A DNA stretch of 44,043 nt from the NCBI GenBank assembly GCA_000173575.1, contig ABYL01000053.1, positions 1 through 44,043 on the forward strand, given 5' to 3'. The stretch is from Burkholderia sp. H160. GTDB lineage: Bacteria > Pseudomonadota > Gammaproteobacteria > Burkholderiales > Burkholderiaceae. Below, piece after piece: positions 33,119 through 41,654 of this stretch (within the stretch, counting starts at the first letter, position 1; each line of letters begins with the position of its first letter). A program made the position numbers and the translations under genes. The notes below the pieces were generated by a model. It was not told where the DNA came from. It searched no databases and was given only the letters and a program-made list of their open reading frames with translations.

Positions 33119-34480
33119 TCAGTATTTCGCGAGTCCTGGTATCCACGAGGTGCCGGCGAGCGGCACGCGCGCCATCGCGGCCGCCTCCACCGTCAGCGCC
33201 ACGAGATCCTCCGGCTCCAGGTGATGCACGTTCTGCTTGCCGCAGGCGCGTGCGATCGTCGTCAGTTCCATGTTCAGCGTCTTCAGGTAGTTGCGTACCC
33301 GGCGCGAGCCCTCTTCCGGCTGCACGCGCTGCTCGAGCGCGGCGTCCTGCGTGGTCACGCCGACCGGGCACTTACCCGTGTGGCAGTGGTGGCAAAAACC
33401 CGGCGACGTGTTGAGCGCCGCGTAATCGGCAGTGGCCGAATGCAGTGCGCCATCCTTGAAGTAGGTGTCGCTGTTGCATCCGAGCGCCATCAGCACGCCC
33501 TGCCCGATCGCCACCGCGTCGGCGCCGAGCGCAAGCGCCTTCGCCACGTCCGCCCCCGTGCGAATGCCGCCCGACACGATCAGCTGCACCTGCCCCTTCA
33601 TGTTCAGGTCCTCGAGCGCGTCGACGGCCTGCCGCACCGCGGCCAGCGTCGGAATGCCGACGTTCTCGATGAAGCACGTTTGCGTCGCCGCGGTGCCGCC
33701 CTGCATCCCATCGATCACCACGACGTCCGCGCCGGCATGCACCGCGAGCTTCACGTCGTTGAACGTGCGGGTCGCGCCGACCTTCACGTAGATCGGCTTT
33801 TCCCAATCGGTGATTTCGCGCAACTCCTGAATCTTGATCGCGAGGTCATCCGGGCCGGTCCAGTCCGGATGACGGCTCGCCGAACGCTGGTCCACGCCCG
33901 CGGGCAGCGTGCGCATCGCGGCGACCCGCGGGTTCACTTTCTGCCCCAGCAGCATCCCCCCGCCGCCCGGCTTCGCGCCCTGTCCGATCACGATTTCGAT
34001 CGCGTCGGCGCGGCGCACGTCGTCCGGGTTGAAGCCATAGCGCGACGGCAGGCACTGGTAGACGAGCGTCTTCGACGAGCGGCGCTCTTCCTGCGTCATG
34101 CCGCCGTCGCCCGTCGTCGTCGAGGTGCCGGCCGCCGTCGCCGCACGTCCCAGCGCTTCCTTCACGTTCGCCGAGAGCGCACCGAAGCTCATGCCCGCGA
34201 TCGTGATCGGGATGTCGAGCACGACAGGTTTGCTTGCAAAACGTGTGCCAAGCATCGTGCTGGTCGTGCATTTCTCGCGGTAGCCCTCGAGCGGATAACG
34301 CGACAGCGACGCGCCGAGGAACAGCAGATCGTCGAAGTGCGGCACGCGCCGCTTTGCGCCGAGACCGCGGATTTCATAGAGACCGCGCTGCGCGGCCGTG
34401 TGGATGTAATCGATCGTCTTGCGGTCGTAGCCTTGCGACTCTTCCTGCTGCAAGCGGGCGAAATGAACGGGCTTTTCCAT
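33119..34480 (-). CDS. glxD: FMN-binding glutamate synthase-like protein (GlxD/MgsC type)
   Basis: A 453-residue protein equivalent to the central FMN/iron-sulfur domain of glutamate synthase. MSFGALSANVKEALGRAA, GEGG-like TGDGGM, the QGAKPGGGG loop and the IDGMQGGTAA and VSGGIRTG phosphate-binding segments form the flavin barrel; Cys363, Cys366 and Cys371 (GFCHHCHTGKCPVG) are the 3Fe-4S ligands. It would combine 2-oxoglutarate with ammonia, or with methylamine in N-methylglutamate synthase (MgsC). The amidotransferase and GXGXG subunits are encoded just upstream. GlxD and MgsC cannot be separated by sequence here. Confidence 0.88.
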   Translation of the reverse strand: MEKPVHFARLQQEESQGYDRKTIDYIHTAAQRGLYEIRGLGAKRRVPHFDDLLFLGASLSRYPLEGYREKCTTSTMLGTRFASKPVVLDIPITIAGMSFGALSANVKEALGRAATAAGTSTTTGDGGMTQEERRSSKTLVYQCLPSRYGFNPDDVRRADAIEIVIGQGAKPGGGGMLLGQKVNPRVAAMRTLPAGVDQRSASRHPDWTGPDDLAIKIQELREITDWEKPIYVKVGATRTFNDVKLAVHAGADVVVIDGMQGGTAATQTCFIENVGIPTLAAVRQAVDALEDLNMKGQVQLIVSGGIRTGADVAKALALGADAVAIGQGVLMALGCNSDTYFKDGALHSATADYAALNTSPGFCHHCHTGKCPVGVTTQDAALEQRVQPEEGSRRVRNYLKTLNMELTTIARACGKQNVHHLEPEDLVALTVEAAAMARVPLAGTSWIPGLAKY

Positions 34481-34507
34481 GGGGACCTTCTCGATGATCT
34501 TGGGTGT

Positions 34508-35197
34508 TCAATATTCCTGGTCCGCGTCGGCGTTCCAGTGATAGAGCGTGCGAGCCGAGGCGATGCGCCTGAACGCGCGCGGATCGTGCGGCAGCCCGGC
34601 CGCATCGAGCAGCGCGGCGACGGCCGTCAGATCCGCATCGGTCATCGGCTCGAATTGCGCGTCCGCCCCGAGCGATTTCACTTCACCCTTCACATACAGC
34701 ACTGCTTCGTAGAGCGAATCGCCGAGCGCATCGCCCGCGTCGCCGCAGATCACCATGCGGCCCGCTTGTGCCATGAACGCCGAGAAGCTGCCCACCGATC
34801 CGCCGACGACGATGTCGCCGCCCTTCAGCGAAATCCCGCAACGCAGGCCCGCGTCGCCGTCGATGACGAGCAGCCCGCCATGCGCCGAAGCACCCGCGCC
34901 GTTCGATGCAAAGCCCTTCACATGCACCTTGCCGCTCATCATGTTTTCGGCGACCCCGGTGCCCGCGCTGCCTTCGATGACGATCTTCGCGTGCTTGTTC
35001 ATGCCGCCCGCGTAGTAGCCGGCATGGCCCTCGATCGTGATGCTGACGTCGGCATCGACGCCGACCGCGATGTTGTGCGCGCCGTTGGGCGAACTCACCG
35101 TGATGCTCTGACCGGCAAGCGCTGCGGCATCGCCGTGCAGGTACTGGTTCAGCGCCCTGACGGGCGAATGCTCAAGGTCGAATGTCACGCTTTCCAT
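34508..35197 (-). CDS. glxC: Glutamate synthase GXGXG-domain subunit (GlxC/MgsB type)
   Basis: A 229-residue protein made only of the GXGXG right-handed beta-helix of glutamate synthase, a structural domain joining the amidotransferase and synthase halves. The repeated motif is visible in EGHAGYYAGG, EGSAGTGVAENM, DGDAGLRCGISL, GGSVGSFSAF and CGDAGDALGDSL. The start at 35197 is preceded by GAGGAG and lies 13 nt inside the end of glxB, indicating coupled translation; the much longer upstream frame is spurious. It has a C-terminal tail of about 50 residues. Confidence 0.88.
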   Translation of the reverse strand: MESVTFDLEHSPVRALNQYLHGDAAALAGQSITVSSPNGAHNIAVGVDADVSITIEGHAGYYAGGMNKHAKIVIEGSAGTGVAENMMSGKVHVKGFASNGAGASAHGGLLVIDGDAGLRCGISLKGGDIVVGGSVGSFSAFMAQAGRMVICGDAGDALGDSLYEAVLYVKGEVKSLGADAQFEPMTDADLTAVAALLDAAGLPHDPRAFRRIASARTLYHWNADADQEY

Positions 35198-36093
35198 ACA
35201 TACATCTCCTCGGGTGCGGGTTCGAAGACCTTCGCGTTCTTGATATCGGGCAGATGCGCGAGCGAACGGAACTCCGAGGCGATCGCCACGTACTCTTCGT
35301 TCTCCGCGACCACGGCAGGCTTGCACGCGAACGGATCGCGGATCAGCGCGAGCTCGGTCGTCGTGCCCATCAGGAAGGTGTAGAAGCCGTCGAGTTCTTC
35401 GAAGCCTTTTTGCAGCGCGTCCGGCAACGTGTCGCCTTCGCGCAGGCGCCATTCGAGAAAGCGGCACGCCGCTTCCGTATCGTTGTCGGTATCGAAGTGA
35501 ATGCCCTCGGGTTCGAGCTTGCGCCGCACGCCGTGCGCATTCGACAGCGAGCCGTTGTGCACGAGGCAGAAGTCCTCGCCCGCCGTGAACGGATGCGCGC
35601 GATCCGGTGTGACCGCCGATTCGGTCGCCATCCGCGTATGCCCGACCAGATGCGAGCCCTTCAGGTTCGCGAAGCCATAGCGTTGCGCGATCTGCGCGGG
35701 CAGGCCGATGTCCTTGTAGAGGTCGATCGAGCGGCCCGTGGACAGCAGATAGAGCTTCGGATAGTGCGCGGCGAGCCAACTCTTCACGTTCTCGACGCTG
35801 CCTTGCAGCGTCAGCACCGCATGATTGCCCTTCGCTTCGATGCGCGCCGTGACGTCCATCGCGGCGTTCAACGCGTCGAGCAATGGTTGCCAAGCGAAAC
35901 GCTCGCCCTCGTCGGTAAAGCCCGCATAGAGGCTAAGCTTGCGCTGGTGCGCATCGACCGCCTTGCCGAACACGGCGAGCCCGGCCGAATCCGGGCCGCG
36001 CTCCGTCATGCCGATCAGCATCGGCACCATCAGTTCGCCGAGCCGTTCACGTAGTGCCGGCGTCTTGACCAGCAGTCCTACGATTCCACACAT
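35185..36093 (-). CDS. glxB: Class II glutamine amidotransferase subunit (GlxB/MgsA type)
   Basis: A 302-residue class II (Ntn) amidotransferase. The start is fixed by the conserved MCGIVGLLVK, where Cys2 becomes the N-terminal nucleophile, with AAGGAGA just upstream. GHTRMATESAVTPDRAHPF and CLVHNGSLSNAHGVRRKLE carry the glutamine-binding residues. It would release ammonia (or transfer an amine) to the GlxD partner. It follows the glutamine synthetase-like gene by 11 nt and overlaps glxC by 13 nt. Confidence 0.9.
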   Translation of the reverse strand: MCGIVGLLVKTPALRERLGELMVPMLIGMTERGPDSAGLAVFGKAVDAHQRKLSLYAGFTDEGERFAWQPLLDALNAAMDVTARIEAKGNHAVLTLQGSVENVKSWLAAHYPKLYLLSTGRSIDLYKDIGLPAQIAQRYGFANLKGSHLVGHTRMATESAVTPDRAHPFTAGEDFCLVHNGSLSNAHGVRRKLEPEGIHFDTDNDTEAACRFLEWRLREGDTLPDALQKGFEELDGFYTFLMGTTTELALIRDPFACKPAVVAENEEYVAIASEFRSLAHLPDIKNAKVFEPAPEEMYVWKA

Positions 36094-36104
36094 AGTGTGT
36101 CTCC

Positions 36105-37499
36105 TTAGAAAAATTCGAGGTAGCTCTTCAGCTCCCAATCCGATACGTGGCGCATGTATTCGAGCCACTCCATGCGCTTCAACTTGAGGAATTCATCGGC
36201 GACCGGGCCGAGCGCGTCGCAGATCAGGCGGTCCGCTTCGAGCGCGTCGAGCGCCTGTTCCAGGTTCTGCGGCAGCACGCCGATCCCGTGCTCGCGCAAT
36301 TGCTGCGGGGTCCAGTCGTAGAGGTTGTCGTTGGCGGGGGCACCCGGCGACAATTCGCGCTCGATGCCATCGAGCCCGGCCGCGATCACGGCGGCGGTCG
36401 CCAGATACGGATTGCACGAGCCGTCTGGCAGGCGCAGCTCGATGCGCTCGCCGGGCATGCGCACCATCGTCGAACGATTGTTGTCGCCGTAGCTGATATA
36501 GGCGGGCGCCCAGGTCGCGCCCGTCAGCGAACGGCCCACTACCAGCCGCTTGTACGAGTTGACGGTGGGATTGCACAACGCCGCCAGCGCCGGCGCATGG
36601 GCGAGCAAGCCGGCCGTGAACTGGTAGCCGAGCTTCGAGAGGCCCATGCCGAGCGGATCGCTCCTGTCCGCGAACAGATTGCGCTCGCCGTCGCCGATCG
36701 ACATGTGCATGTGCATGCCGTTGCCGGGACGATTCGCAAACGGCTTCGCCATGAACGAACAGATCATGCCGAGCTCGTTCGCGATCTCAGACGCGGCCAT
36801 CTTGAAGAACACGTAGTGGTCGCATGAAGTCAGGCAATCCGTGTACGTGTAGTTGATCTCGAACTGGCCGTTCGCATCTTCGTGGTCGATCTGATAGACG
36901 TCGATGCCCACCGCGCGCATCGATTCGGTGAGCTTTTCCAGGAAGACGCGGGTGCGCGAGAGGCCTTTGTAGTCGTAGCACGGCTTCGCGAGCGTATCGC
37001 TCGGATCGCATGGCTCGAGCAGGCCCGACGCCGAACGGCGCAGCAGCGAGAACTCGGGTTCGAGCCCCGTGTAGAGCGTCCAGCCGCGTTCGGTCATGCG
37101 CGCGACCTGGCTTTTCAGCGTCACGCGCGAATCGAACACCCACGGCTTGCCGTCGACGTGACCATCGCACGCGATACGCGCAATGCCGGGCTGCCAGGGC
37201 ACCGGCGTGAGCGTCGACAGATCGCCGACCGCCATGAAGTCCGGACCGTTCGGCTCGATCCCGACACCCCAGATCGCAAAGCCGGCGAAACCCGCCCCGG
37301 CGGTGAGCACGCTCTTCAGATGCGCGACCGGCACGGACTTCGCCTTCGCCACGCCGTGAATGTCGACGAACTGCGCCAGCACGTATTTCACGCCCTGTTG
37401 CGTGAGCCAGGCCTGCGCGTCTTGCGCCGTGTCGAAGCGCGGCACGCTCCCGAGCTCGTTGACGGTGACCGGCAGCTTGCTCGCATCGTTCAGGTTCAT
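36105..37499 (-). CDS. glnT: GlnT/GMAS-type glutamine synthetase-like enzyme
   Basis: A 464-residue glutamine synthetase-fold enzyme. [17 protein letters not shown] is the N-terminal beta-grasp loop, [10 protein letters not shown] and ANGQFEINY supply metal Glu residues, [10 protein letters not shown] the nucleotide/metal loop, and [19 protein letters not shown] the C-terminal Arg. No Tyr adenylylation motif (as in GlnA) is evident. Sequence of this group covers GlnT glutamine synthetase and gamma-glutamylmethylamide synthetase (GMAS). Location directly before glxBCD fits both the rhizobial glnT-glx arrangement and the methylamine pathway. The start at 37499 has AAGGAGT upstream; the longer frame to 37664 crosses the promoter. 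It is the first gene of the operon. Confidence 0.85.
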   Translation of the reverse strand: MNLNDASKLPVTVNELGSVPRFDTAQDAQAWLTQQGVKYVLAQFVDIHGVAKAKSVPVAHLKSVLTAGAGFAGFAIWGVGIEPNGPDFMAVGDLSTLTPVPWQPGIARIACDGHVDGKPWVFDSRVTLKSQVARMTERGWTLYTGLEPEFSLLRRSASGLLEPCDPSDTLAKPCYDYKGLSRTRVFLEKLTESMRAVGIDVYQIDHEDANGQFEINYTYTDCLTSCDHYVFFKMAASEIANELGMICSFMAKPFANRPGNGMHMHMSIGDGERNLFADRSDPLGMGLSKLGYQFTAGLLAHAPALAALCNPTVNSYKRLVVGRSLTGATWAPAYISYGDNNRSTMVRMPGERIELRLPDGSCNPYLATAAVIAAGLDGIERELSPGAPANDNLYDWTPQQLREHGIGVLPQNLEQALDALEADRLICDALGPVADEFLKLKRMEWLEYMRHVSDWELKSYLEFF

Positions 37500-37527
37500 T
37501 GCCACTCCTTGCAACAATTTATTAACA

Positions 37528-37554
37528 TGCAAAAATAGTTCCCAACAGGAAACT
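37528..37554 (-). promoter_or_regulatory. Sigma-54-like promoter overlapped by an inverted repeat (glnT operon)
   Basis: On the minus strand GGGAAC-N5-TTGCA (37528-37543) matches the -24/-12 consensus TGGCAC-N5-TTGCA, with invariant GG and GC correctly spaced. The start point would fall about 18 nt before the glnT ATG, just upstream of the ribosome site. An imperfect dyad, AGTTCCCAACAGGAAACT (37537-37554), overlaps the -24 box and may be the operator of the divergent XRE-cupin regulator. A weak sigma-70 pair (TTGGGA, TAATAA) is the alternative. Confidence 0.45.
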
Positions 37555-37636
37555 CTCTGCGCGCACTCGTTCCTGCTCCCGAGGCCGGCAAACCAGTGCG
37601 ATCTGCTAACCTTGCTTCCTTTTTCCGAGGCCACCC

Positions 37637-38239
37637 ATGCAAACCGCGGACGACAGCAAATCACCGCTCGAACGCTATCTCGGCGCGACGATCCGCGAAC
37701 TGCGCCAGTCTCACGGACTGACCATCGCGCAGGTCGCCGAGCAGGCCGGCATCAGCCGCGGGATGCTCTCGAAGATCGAGAACGCACAAACCTCGGCCGG
37801 GCTCGACGTGCTCCACCGCATCGCCATGGCGCTCGGCGTATCGATGTCCGCGCTCTTTCGCAACTTCGACGTCCCGCATGGGGGCGCCCAACTGGTCAAA
37901 AAAGGCGCCGGCATGGAGGTCGTCCGTAAGGGCACGCAGCGCGGCCACACCTACCATCTGCTCGCGTACGATCAGGGCCCGCGCAAGCTCTTCGAACCGT
38001 TCCTCATCACAATGGACGACGAGTCGGAGCGCTTCCCCGTCTTCGAGCACCCGGGCACCGAGTTCATCCACATGCTCAAGGGCGTGATCGAGTACCGCCA
38101 CGGCCAGCAAACCTACATCCTGCATCCCGGCGACACGCTCACGTTCCGAGGCGACATCCCGCATGGCCCCGAACGCCTGATCAAGACGCCGATCCAGTTT
38201 CTTTCGATCTTCGTCTACGCCCAGCCCGCCGCCGAATGA
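37637..38239 (+). CDS. XRE-family regulator with cupin effector domain
   Basis: A 200-residue regulator. The N-terminal HTH (about 15-72: [26 protein letters not shown]) is followed by a short linker and a cupin domain (about 110-190), with [15 protein letters not shown] and [19 protein letters not shown] showing the cupin core residues. Relatives (PuuR/SutR type) control amine, amino-acid or sulfur utilisation genes. It is divergent from the glnT-glx operon, which is its likely target, and shares the spacer with the inverted repeat there. The ATG at 37637 is preceded by CGAGG. Confidence 0.9.
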   Translation: MQTADDSKSPLERYLGATIRELRQSHGLTIAQVAEQAGISRGMLSKIENAQTSAGLDVLHRIAMALGVSMSALFRNFDVPHGGAQLVKKGAGMEVVRKGTQRGHTYHLLAYDQGPRKLFEPFLITMDDESERFPVFEHPGTEFIHMLKGVIEYRHGQQTYILHPGDTLTFRGDIPHGPERLIKTPIQFLSIFVYAQPAAE

Positions 38240-38475
38240 GCGGGTCCACCTCGCGGCCGCACTCCGGCCAACTGTCCCACTGTCATGCAACGTCCATGCC
38301 ATGTTTATCGATGAGAATCAAAAGTTCCTGTCAATAAACACTGGCGGCGCACCGCGGTCTTGCTGCGTTTCCCTGCTTGTCCTGCCCTGCTTACCCGCGG
38401 TGCGGCCGGATCGTGAATGCGGTGCAAAGGTGCACTGAAACGGCCAGGCGGGTTACGACGCTATATCAGCACAAC

Positions 38476-39270
38476 TTATAAAGTCGCCGAGGCGCGCAGC
38501 ACGCCCTCGATCATCGCGCGCAATACCGGCTGCACGCGCGCCGCACGCGCCTCGTCATAGGCAAACGGCGCGCTCTCGCTCATGTAGATCGACTGGCACA
38601 TCTCGAGCTGGATCGCGTGCACACCGTTCTCGGGCGATCCGAAGTGACGCGTGATATAGCCGCCCTTGAAGCGTCCGTTCGCGACCCAGGTAAACGGGCT
38701 AGCGGCTGCGGCGGCAACGGCGGCCGCCTGCAAGGCGGCCGCCGCCGTGCGGCCGTCCTGCGTGCCGAGGTTCAGGTCCGGCAGCTTGCCGTCGAACAGG
38801 CGCGGCAGCACGCTCGCGATCGAATGCGCCTCCCACAGCACGACGTGCGCGTGACGCTCGCGCAGACGCGCGAGTTCCACGCGCAGCCGGTCATGATAGG
38901 GCTGCCAGTAGTCGGTCAGGCGGCGCGCTTTTTCCTGCGAGTCCGGCTCGCAGCCGGCGCGATAGACCGGCTCGCCGCGAAACGTCTCAGCCGGGCACAG
39001 GCCGGTCGTGGTTTGCCCCGGATACAGGCTCTCGTCGTTCGGCGGCCGGTTCAGGTCGATCACATAGCGCGACAGCTTCGCGCCAAGCACCGTCGCTCCC
39101 AATTCCGCGGCGAAATCATAGAGACGATCGAGATGCCAGTCGGTATCGGCAACAGTGAGCGCCTGATCCGTGTAGAGCGGCTGAAGCTCGGCAGGAATCC
39201 GGCTGCCCAGATGCGGAATCGAAATCAGCAGCGGTGCGTCGCCGCTTTGCAACGTATATAGATCGTCCAA
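38476..39270 (-). CDS. hutG: N-formylglutamate amidohydrolase (deformylase)
   Basis: A 264-residue HutG-type N-formylglutamate deformylase, releasing formate and glutamate. LLISIPHLGSRIP, VIDLNRPPNDESLYPGQ and VLWEAHSIASVLPRLF are the family signatures. No ATG exists near the N-terminus in frame: TTG at 39270 is chosen because GGAGA (39277-39281) is 6 nt upstream and the resulting start MDDLYTLQSGD fits the family; TTG at 39288 is an alternative. An in-frame stop lies just upstream. It lies 24 nt downstream of a LysR gene on the same strand. No other histidine-utilisation gene except HutD is in the window. Confidence 0.9.
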   Translation of the reverse strand: MDDLYTLQSGDAPLLISIPHLGSRIPAELQPLYTDQALTVADTDWHLDRLYDFAAELGATVLGAKLSRYVIDLNRPPNDESLYPGQTTTGLCPAETFRGEPVYRAGCEPDSQEKARRLTDYWQPYHDRLRVELARLRERHAHVVLWEAHSIASVLPRLFDGKLPDLNLGTQDGRTAAAALQAAAVAAAAASPFTWVANGRFKGGYITRHFGSPENGVHAIQLEMCQSIYMSESAPFAYDEARAARVQPVLRAMIEGVLRASATL

Positions 39271-39276
39271 CGGCGT

Positions 39277-39281
39277 TCTCC
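39277..39281 (-). promoter_or_regulatory. Ribosome site deciding the hutG TTG start
   Basis: GGAGA on the minus strand precedes TTG at 39270 by 6 nt. The nearby ATG (39281-39283) is in a different frame, so it cannot start this protein. Confidence 0.5.
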
Positions 39282-39294
39282 ATGACAACGATAA

Positions 39295-40260
39295 CTAGAG
39301 CAATGCGTCGGCGGGAAGCTGCGGCAACGCACGCGCCAGCGCCGGCTGGATCGAGCGATCGATGACCGTGCGCGTCAAGGCGACGATTTCGCTCGCGAAA
39401 TCGTCCCACTCGCCCTGCCGGTGCAGCAGGAAGAAATCGCGCCGTCCGAGTCGCCCGGACGGCAGCGGCAGCACCGCGATCTCGTCGAGATAGTGTCGTG
39501 CCTGCCACAGGCACAGCGGCGTCGAGATCGCAAAGCCGAGCCGCGCCGCCACCAGGCTCAGCAGCGGATCGGTCGCGTCGAATTCGTAGCGGCGCGGACT
39601 GTCGATGCCGAGATGCCGCGCGAAGCGCTCGACCTGCTGGCCGATCACCGAGCGTGCCGTGTAGCGAATCAGCGGCAGCTCCTTGCTGAGCGTGCGCCAG
39701 TCGATCTGCGCGCGGCCGGCGAGATGGCTGCGCGCGACGACGGCGACGAACGCTTCCGAAAATAGCGGCACTTCGACGATCCGCGCATCGTTCAGCGTCG
39801 TCTGCGTGCACACGGCGAGATCCAGCTCGCGGTCGTGCAGCTGCTTCGACAGCCCCGGCGTGAGACCCGACCACAACGCGATCTGTCGCGCCGAATTCGA
39901 CACCGCGCGAATCAGCTCCGGCCCGACCGTGGCCGCGAACGAATCGACGCAACCGAGCCGCACCGGCAGCGTGCCCGCGTGCGACGCGTCGCCGATCCGC
40001 GTGCTCACCATCTGCGCGTGCTCGAGCAGCGGCCCCGCGAGCTCGAGCAAGGCGCGCCCGGCAATATTCGGCCGCGGCGGGCGGCTCTCGCGGTCGAACA
40101 GCGTCATGCCCTGATCGCGTTCGAGCACCGAGACCGCCTGGCTGATCGCACTCTGGCTCACGCCCAATTGCTTGGCCGCGCCCGTCATCGAGCCCGTCTC
40201 GCACACGGCCATGAAGGCCTGCAGCGCACGCAGATCGATCGGCGTTTGGGTTCGTCTCAT
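39295..40260 (-). CDS. LysR-family transcriptional regulator
   Basis: A 321-residue LysR regulator. HTH residues about 9-66 (GSMTGAAKQLGVSQSAISQAVSVLE) and the effector domain from about 95 are standard. It is divergent from the FAD dehydrogenase-ETF-hutD operon and codirectional with hutG, so it probably regulates both. A perfect 6-3-6 palindrome, TGCTCA-CGA-TGAGCA (40336-40350), lies in the spacer. The effector is not evident. Confidence 0.9.
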   Translation of the reverse strand: MRRTQTPIDLRALQAFMAVCETGSMTGAAKQLGVSQSAISQAVSVLERDQGMTLFDRESRPPRPNIAGRALLELAGPLLEHAQMVSTRIGDASHAGTLPVRLGCVDSFAATVGPELIRAVSNSARQIALWSGLTPGLSKQLHDRELDLAVCTQTTLNDARIVEVPLFSEAFVAVVARSHLAGRAQIDWRTLSKELPLIRYTARSVIGQQVERFARHLGIDSPRRYEFDATDPLLSLVAARLGFAISTPLCLWQARHYLDEIAVLPLPSGRLGRRDFFLLHRQGEWDDFASEIVALTRTVIDRSIQPALARALPQLPADALL

Positions 40261-40335
40261 CGTGACTCCAGTGTCCGCGGCGCTCAGCGCTGACCGCGCG
40301 ACGATGTCGAATGCTGCTTGCTCAAAATCCGCCCG

Positions 40336-40350
40336 TGCTCACGATGAGCA
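40336..40350. promoter_or_regulatory. Perfect palindrome between divergent LysR and dehydrogenase genes
   Basis: TGCTCA-CGA-TGAGCA is a perfect inverted repeat about 76 nt from the LysR start and 102 nt from the dehydrogenase start, a usual place for a LysR recognition site. A T and A frame the dyad. No firm promoter was found nearby. Confidence 0.4.
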
Positions 40351-40451
40351 ATTTCGGACGCACGTCATAAGTTTGCCTAATACAAAATTCCCGCGCGTTT
40401 CGGCTTTCTAGAATCCGCTCCATCGCCCTACTGGAAAATCGGAACTCTCCC

Positions 40452-41639
40452 ATGAGCCACTATGACTTCGTCGTGATCGGCGCCGGCGTGATCGGCGCCT
40501 CGGTCGCGCACCATCTCGCCGCCGCCGGTGCGAACAGCGTGCTGGTCCTCGAGCGCGGCACGATCGGCGCCGGCACGACCTCGCAATCATCCGGCCTGCT
40601 GCGCACGCATTATTCAGTTCGCCAGAACGTCGAGCTCGCGCGCTCGTCGTGGTCGGCGTTCAACAACTTCGCCGAGTATGTCGGCGACGACGAAGCGTCG
40701 TGCGGGCTCGTCAAATGCGGCTACCTGATCTGCGCACCCGAAGGCGACAAGCTCGAACCATTGCGCGCGTCGCTCACCGCGCAGCAGGAGATGGGCATCG
40801 AAGTGCAATTGCTGAACCGCGACGAAGCACGCGAGCGCCTGCCGATCGCGCGGTTCGACGACGCGGCGCTGATCGGCTTCGAGCCCGAGGCCGGCTTCGC
40901 GGACGCCTATCTCGTTGCGACCAGCTTCGCAAGGTCGGCGCGCCGCCGCGGCGTGAAGATCATGGAAGGCGTGAGCGTAACGGGCGTGATCCGCGAAGGA
41001 CGCCGCGTGACCGGCGTCGAGACGAGCGCGGGCCGCTTCAGCTGCGGCACCCTCGTCAGCACGCAAAACATCTGGACGCCCGAGCTGGCCGCCTGGATCG
41101 GCGTGCCGCTGCCCGTGAAACCCGAGCGCCACACGGTGCTCGCCCTTGACTGCGAGACCGGCGCGTACACCTTCGGCATGCCGGCGTTCAAGGATCTCGG
41201 TTCGCCCGGCATGCTGTATTTCCGCAGCTATGGCGGCAGCCAGATGCTGGTGTCCGAAGGCGTGGTCGGCGAAACGCTCAATGCGCCGGAGACCGAGCAA
41301 GGCGAGATCTCCCTCGACTATGTCGTCGAAGTCGGCGCGCAGGTCGCCGAGCGGTTTCCCGCCTACGAGACGGCGGGGCTCGCGTCGTCGTGGACGGGCG
41401 TCTACGACGTGACGCCCGACTGGAACCCGGTGCTGGGCAGCGTCGGCGACGTCGAAGGGCTGGTCGTCGGGTTTGGCTTCTCCGGACACGGCTTCAAGCT
41501 CTCGCCGGGCATCGGCAGGTTACTCGCGCAGCATGCGCTCGGTCAGCCAACCGAGGTGTCGCTCGCGCCCTATGCGCTCGAGCGCTTCGCGACGGGCGCG
41601 CTGCTGGTCGGCAAATACGGCTCCGGCGCGGTGTCCTGA
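40452..41639 (+). CDS. FAD-dependent oxidoreductase, DAO/sarcosine-dehydrogenase-like
   Basis: A 395-residue flavoprotein of the DAO superfamily (glycine/D-amino acid oxidase, sarcosine and dimethylglycine dehydrogenase). The Rossmann motif GAGVIGASVAHHLAAAG (Gly10, Gly12, Gly15) and VLVLERG bind FAD; the C-terminal VVGFGFSGHGFKLSPGIGRLLA closes the flavin site. These enzymes oxidise the C-N bond of amines or amino acids. Because the next genes encode an electron transfer flavoprotein, it is probably a dehydrogenase passing electrons to ETF rather than an oxidase making peroxide. The substrate is not readable; N-methylated or secondary amino acids are plausible. Confidence 0.88.
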   Translation: MSHYDFVVIGAGVIGASVAHHLAAAGANSVLVLERGTIGAGTTSQSSGLLRTHYSVRQNVELARSSWSAFNNFAEYVGDDEASCGLVKCGYLICAPEGDKLEPLRASLTAQQEMGIEVQLLNRDEARERLPIARFDDAALIGFEPEAGFADAYLVATSFARSARRRGVKIMEGVSVTGVIREGRRVTGVETSAGRFSCGTLVSTQNIWTPELAAWIGVPLPVKPERHTVLALDCETGAYTFGMPAFKDLGSPGMLYFRSYGGSQMLVSEGVVGETLNAPETEQGEISLDYVVEVGAQVAERFPAYETAGLASSWTGVYDVTPDWNPVLGSVGDVEGLVVGFGFSGHGFKLSPGIGRLLAQHALGQPTEVSLAPYALERFATGALLVGKYGSGAVS

Positions 41640-41654
41640 TTCAGGGAGACGATC

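Noticed and set aside
33080-35383. 767-codon rightward frame opposite glxC and glxD
   Set aside because: Its product is Arg/His/Ala-rich with no domain, and it is antisense to clear glutamate-synthase genes. It arises from GC-biased third positions.
39281-39283. ATG as hutG start
   Set aside because: It is out of frame with the HutG protein.
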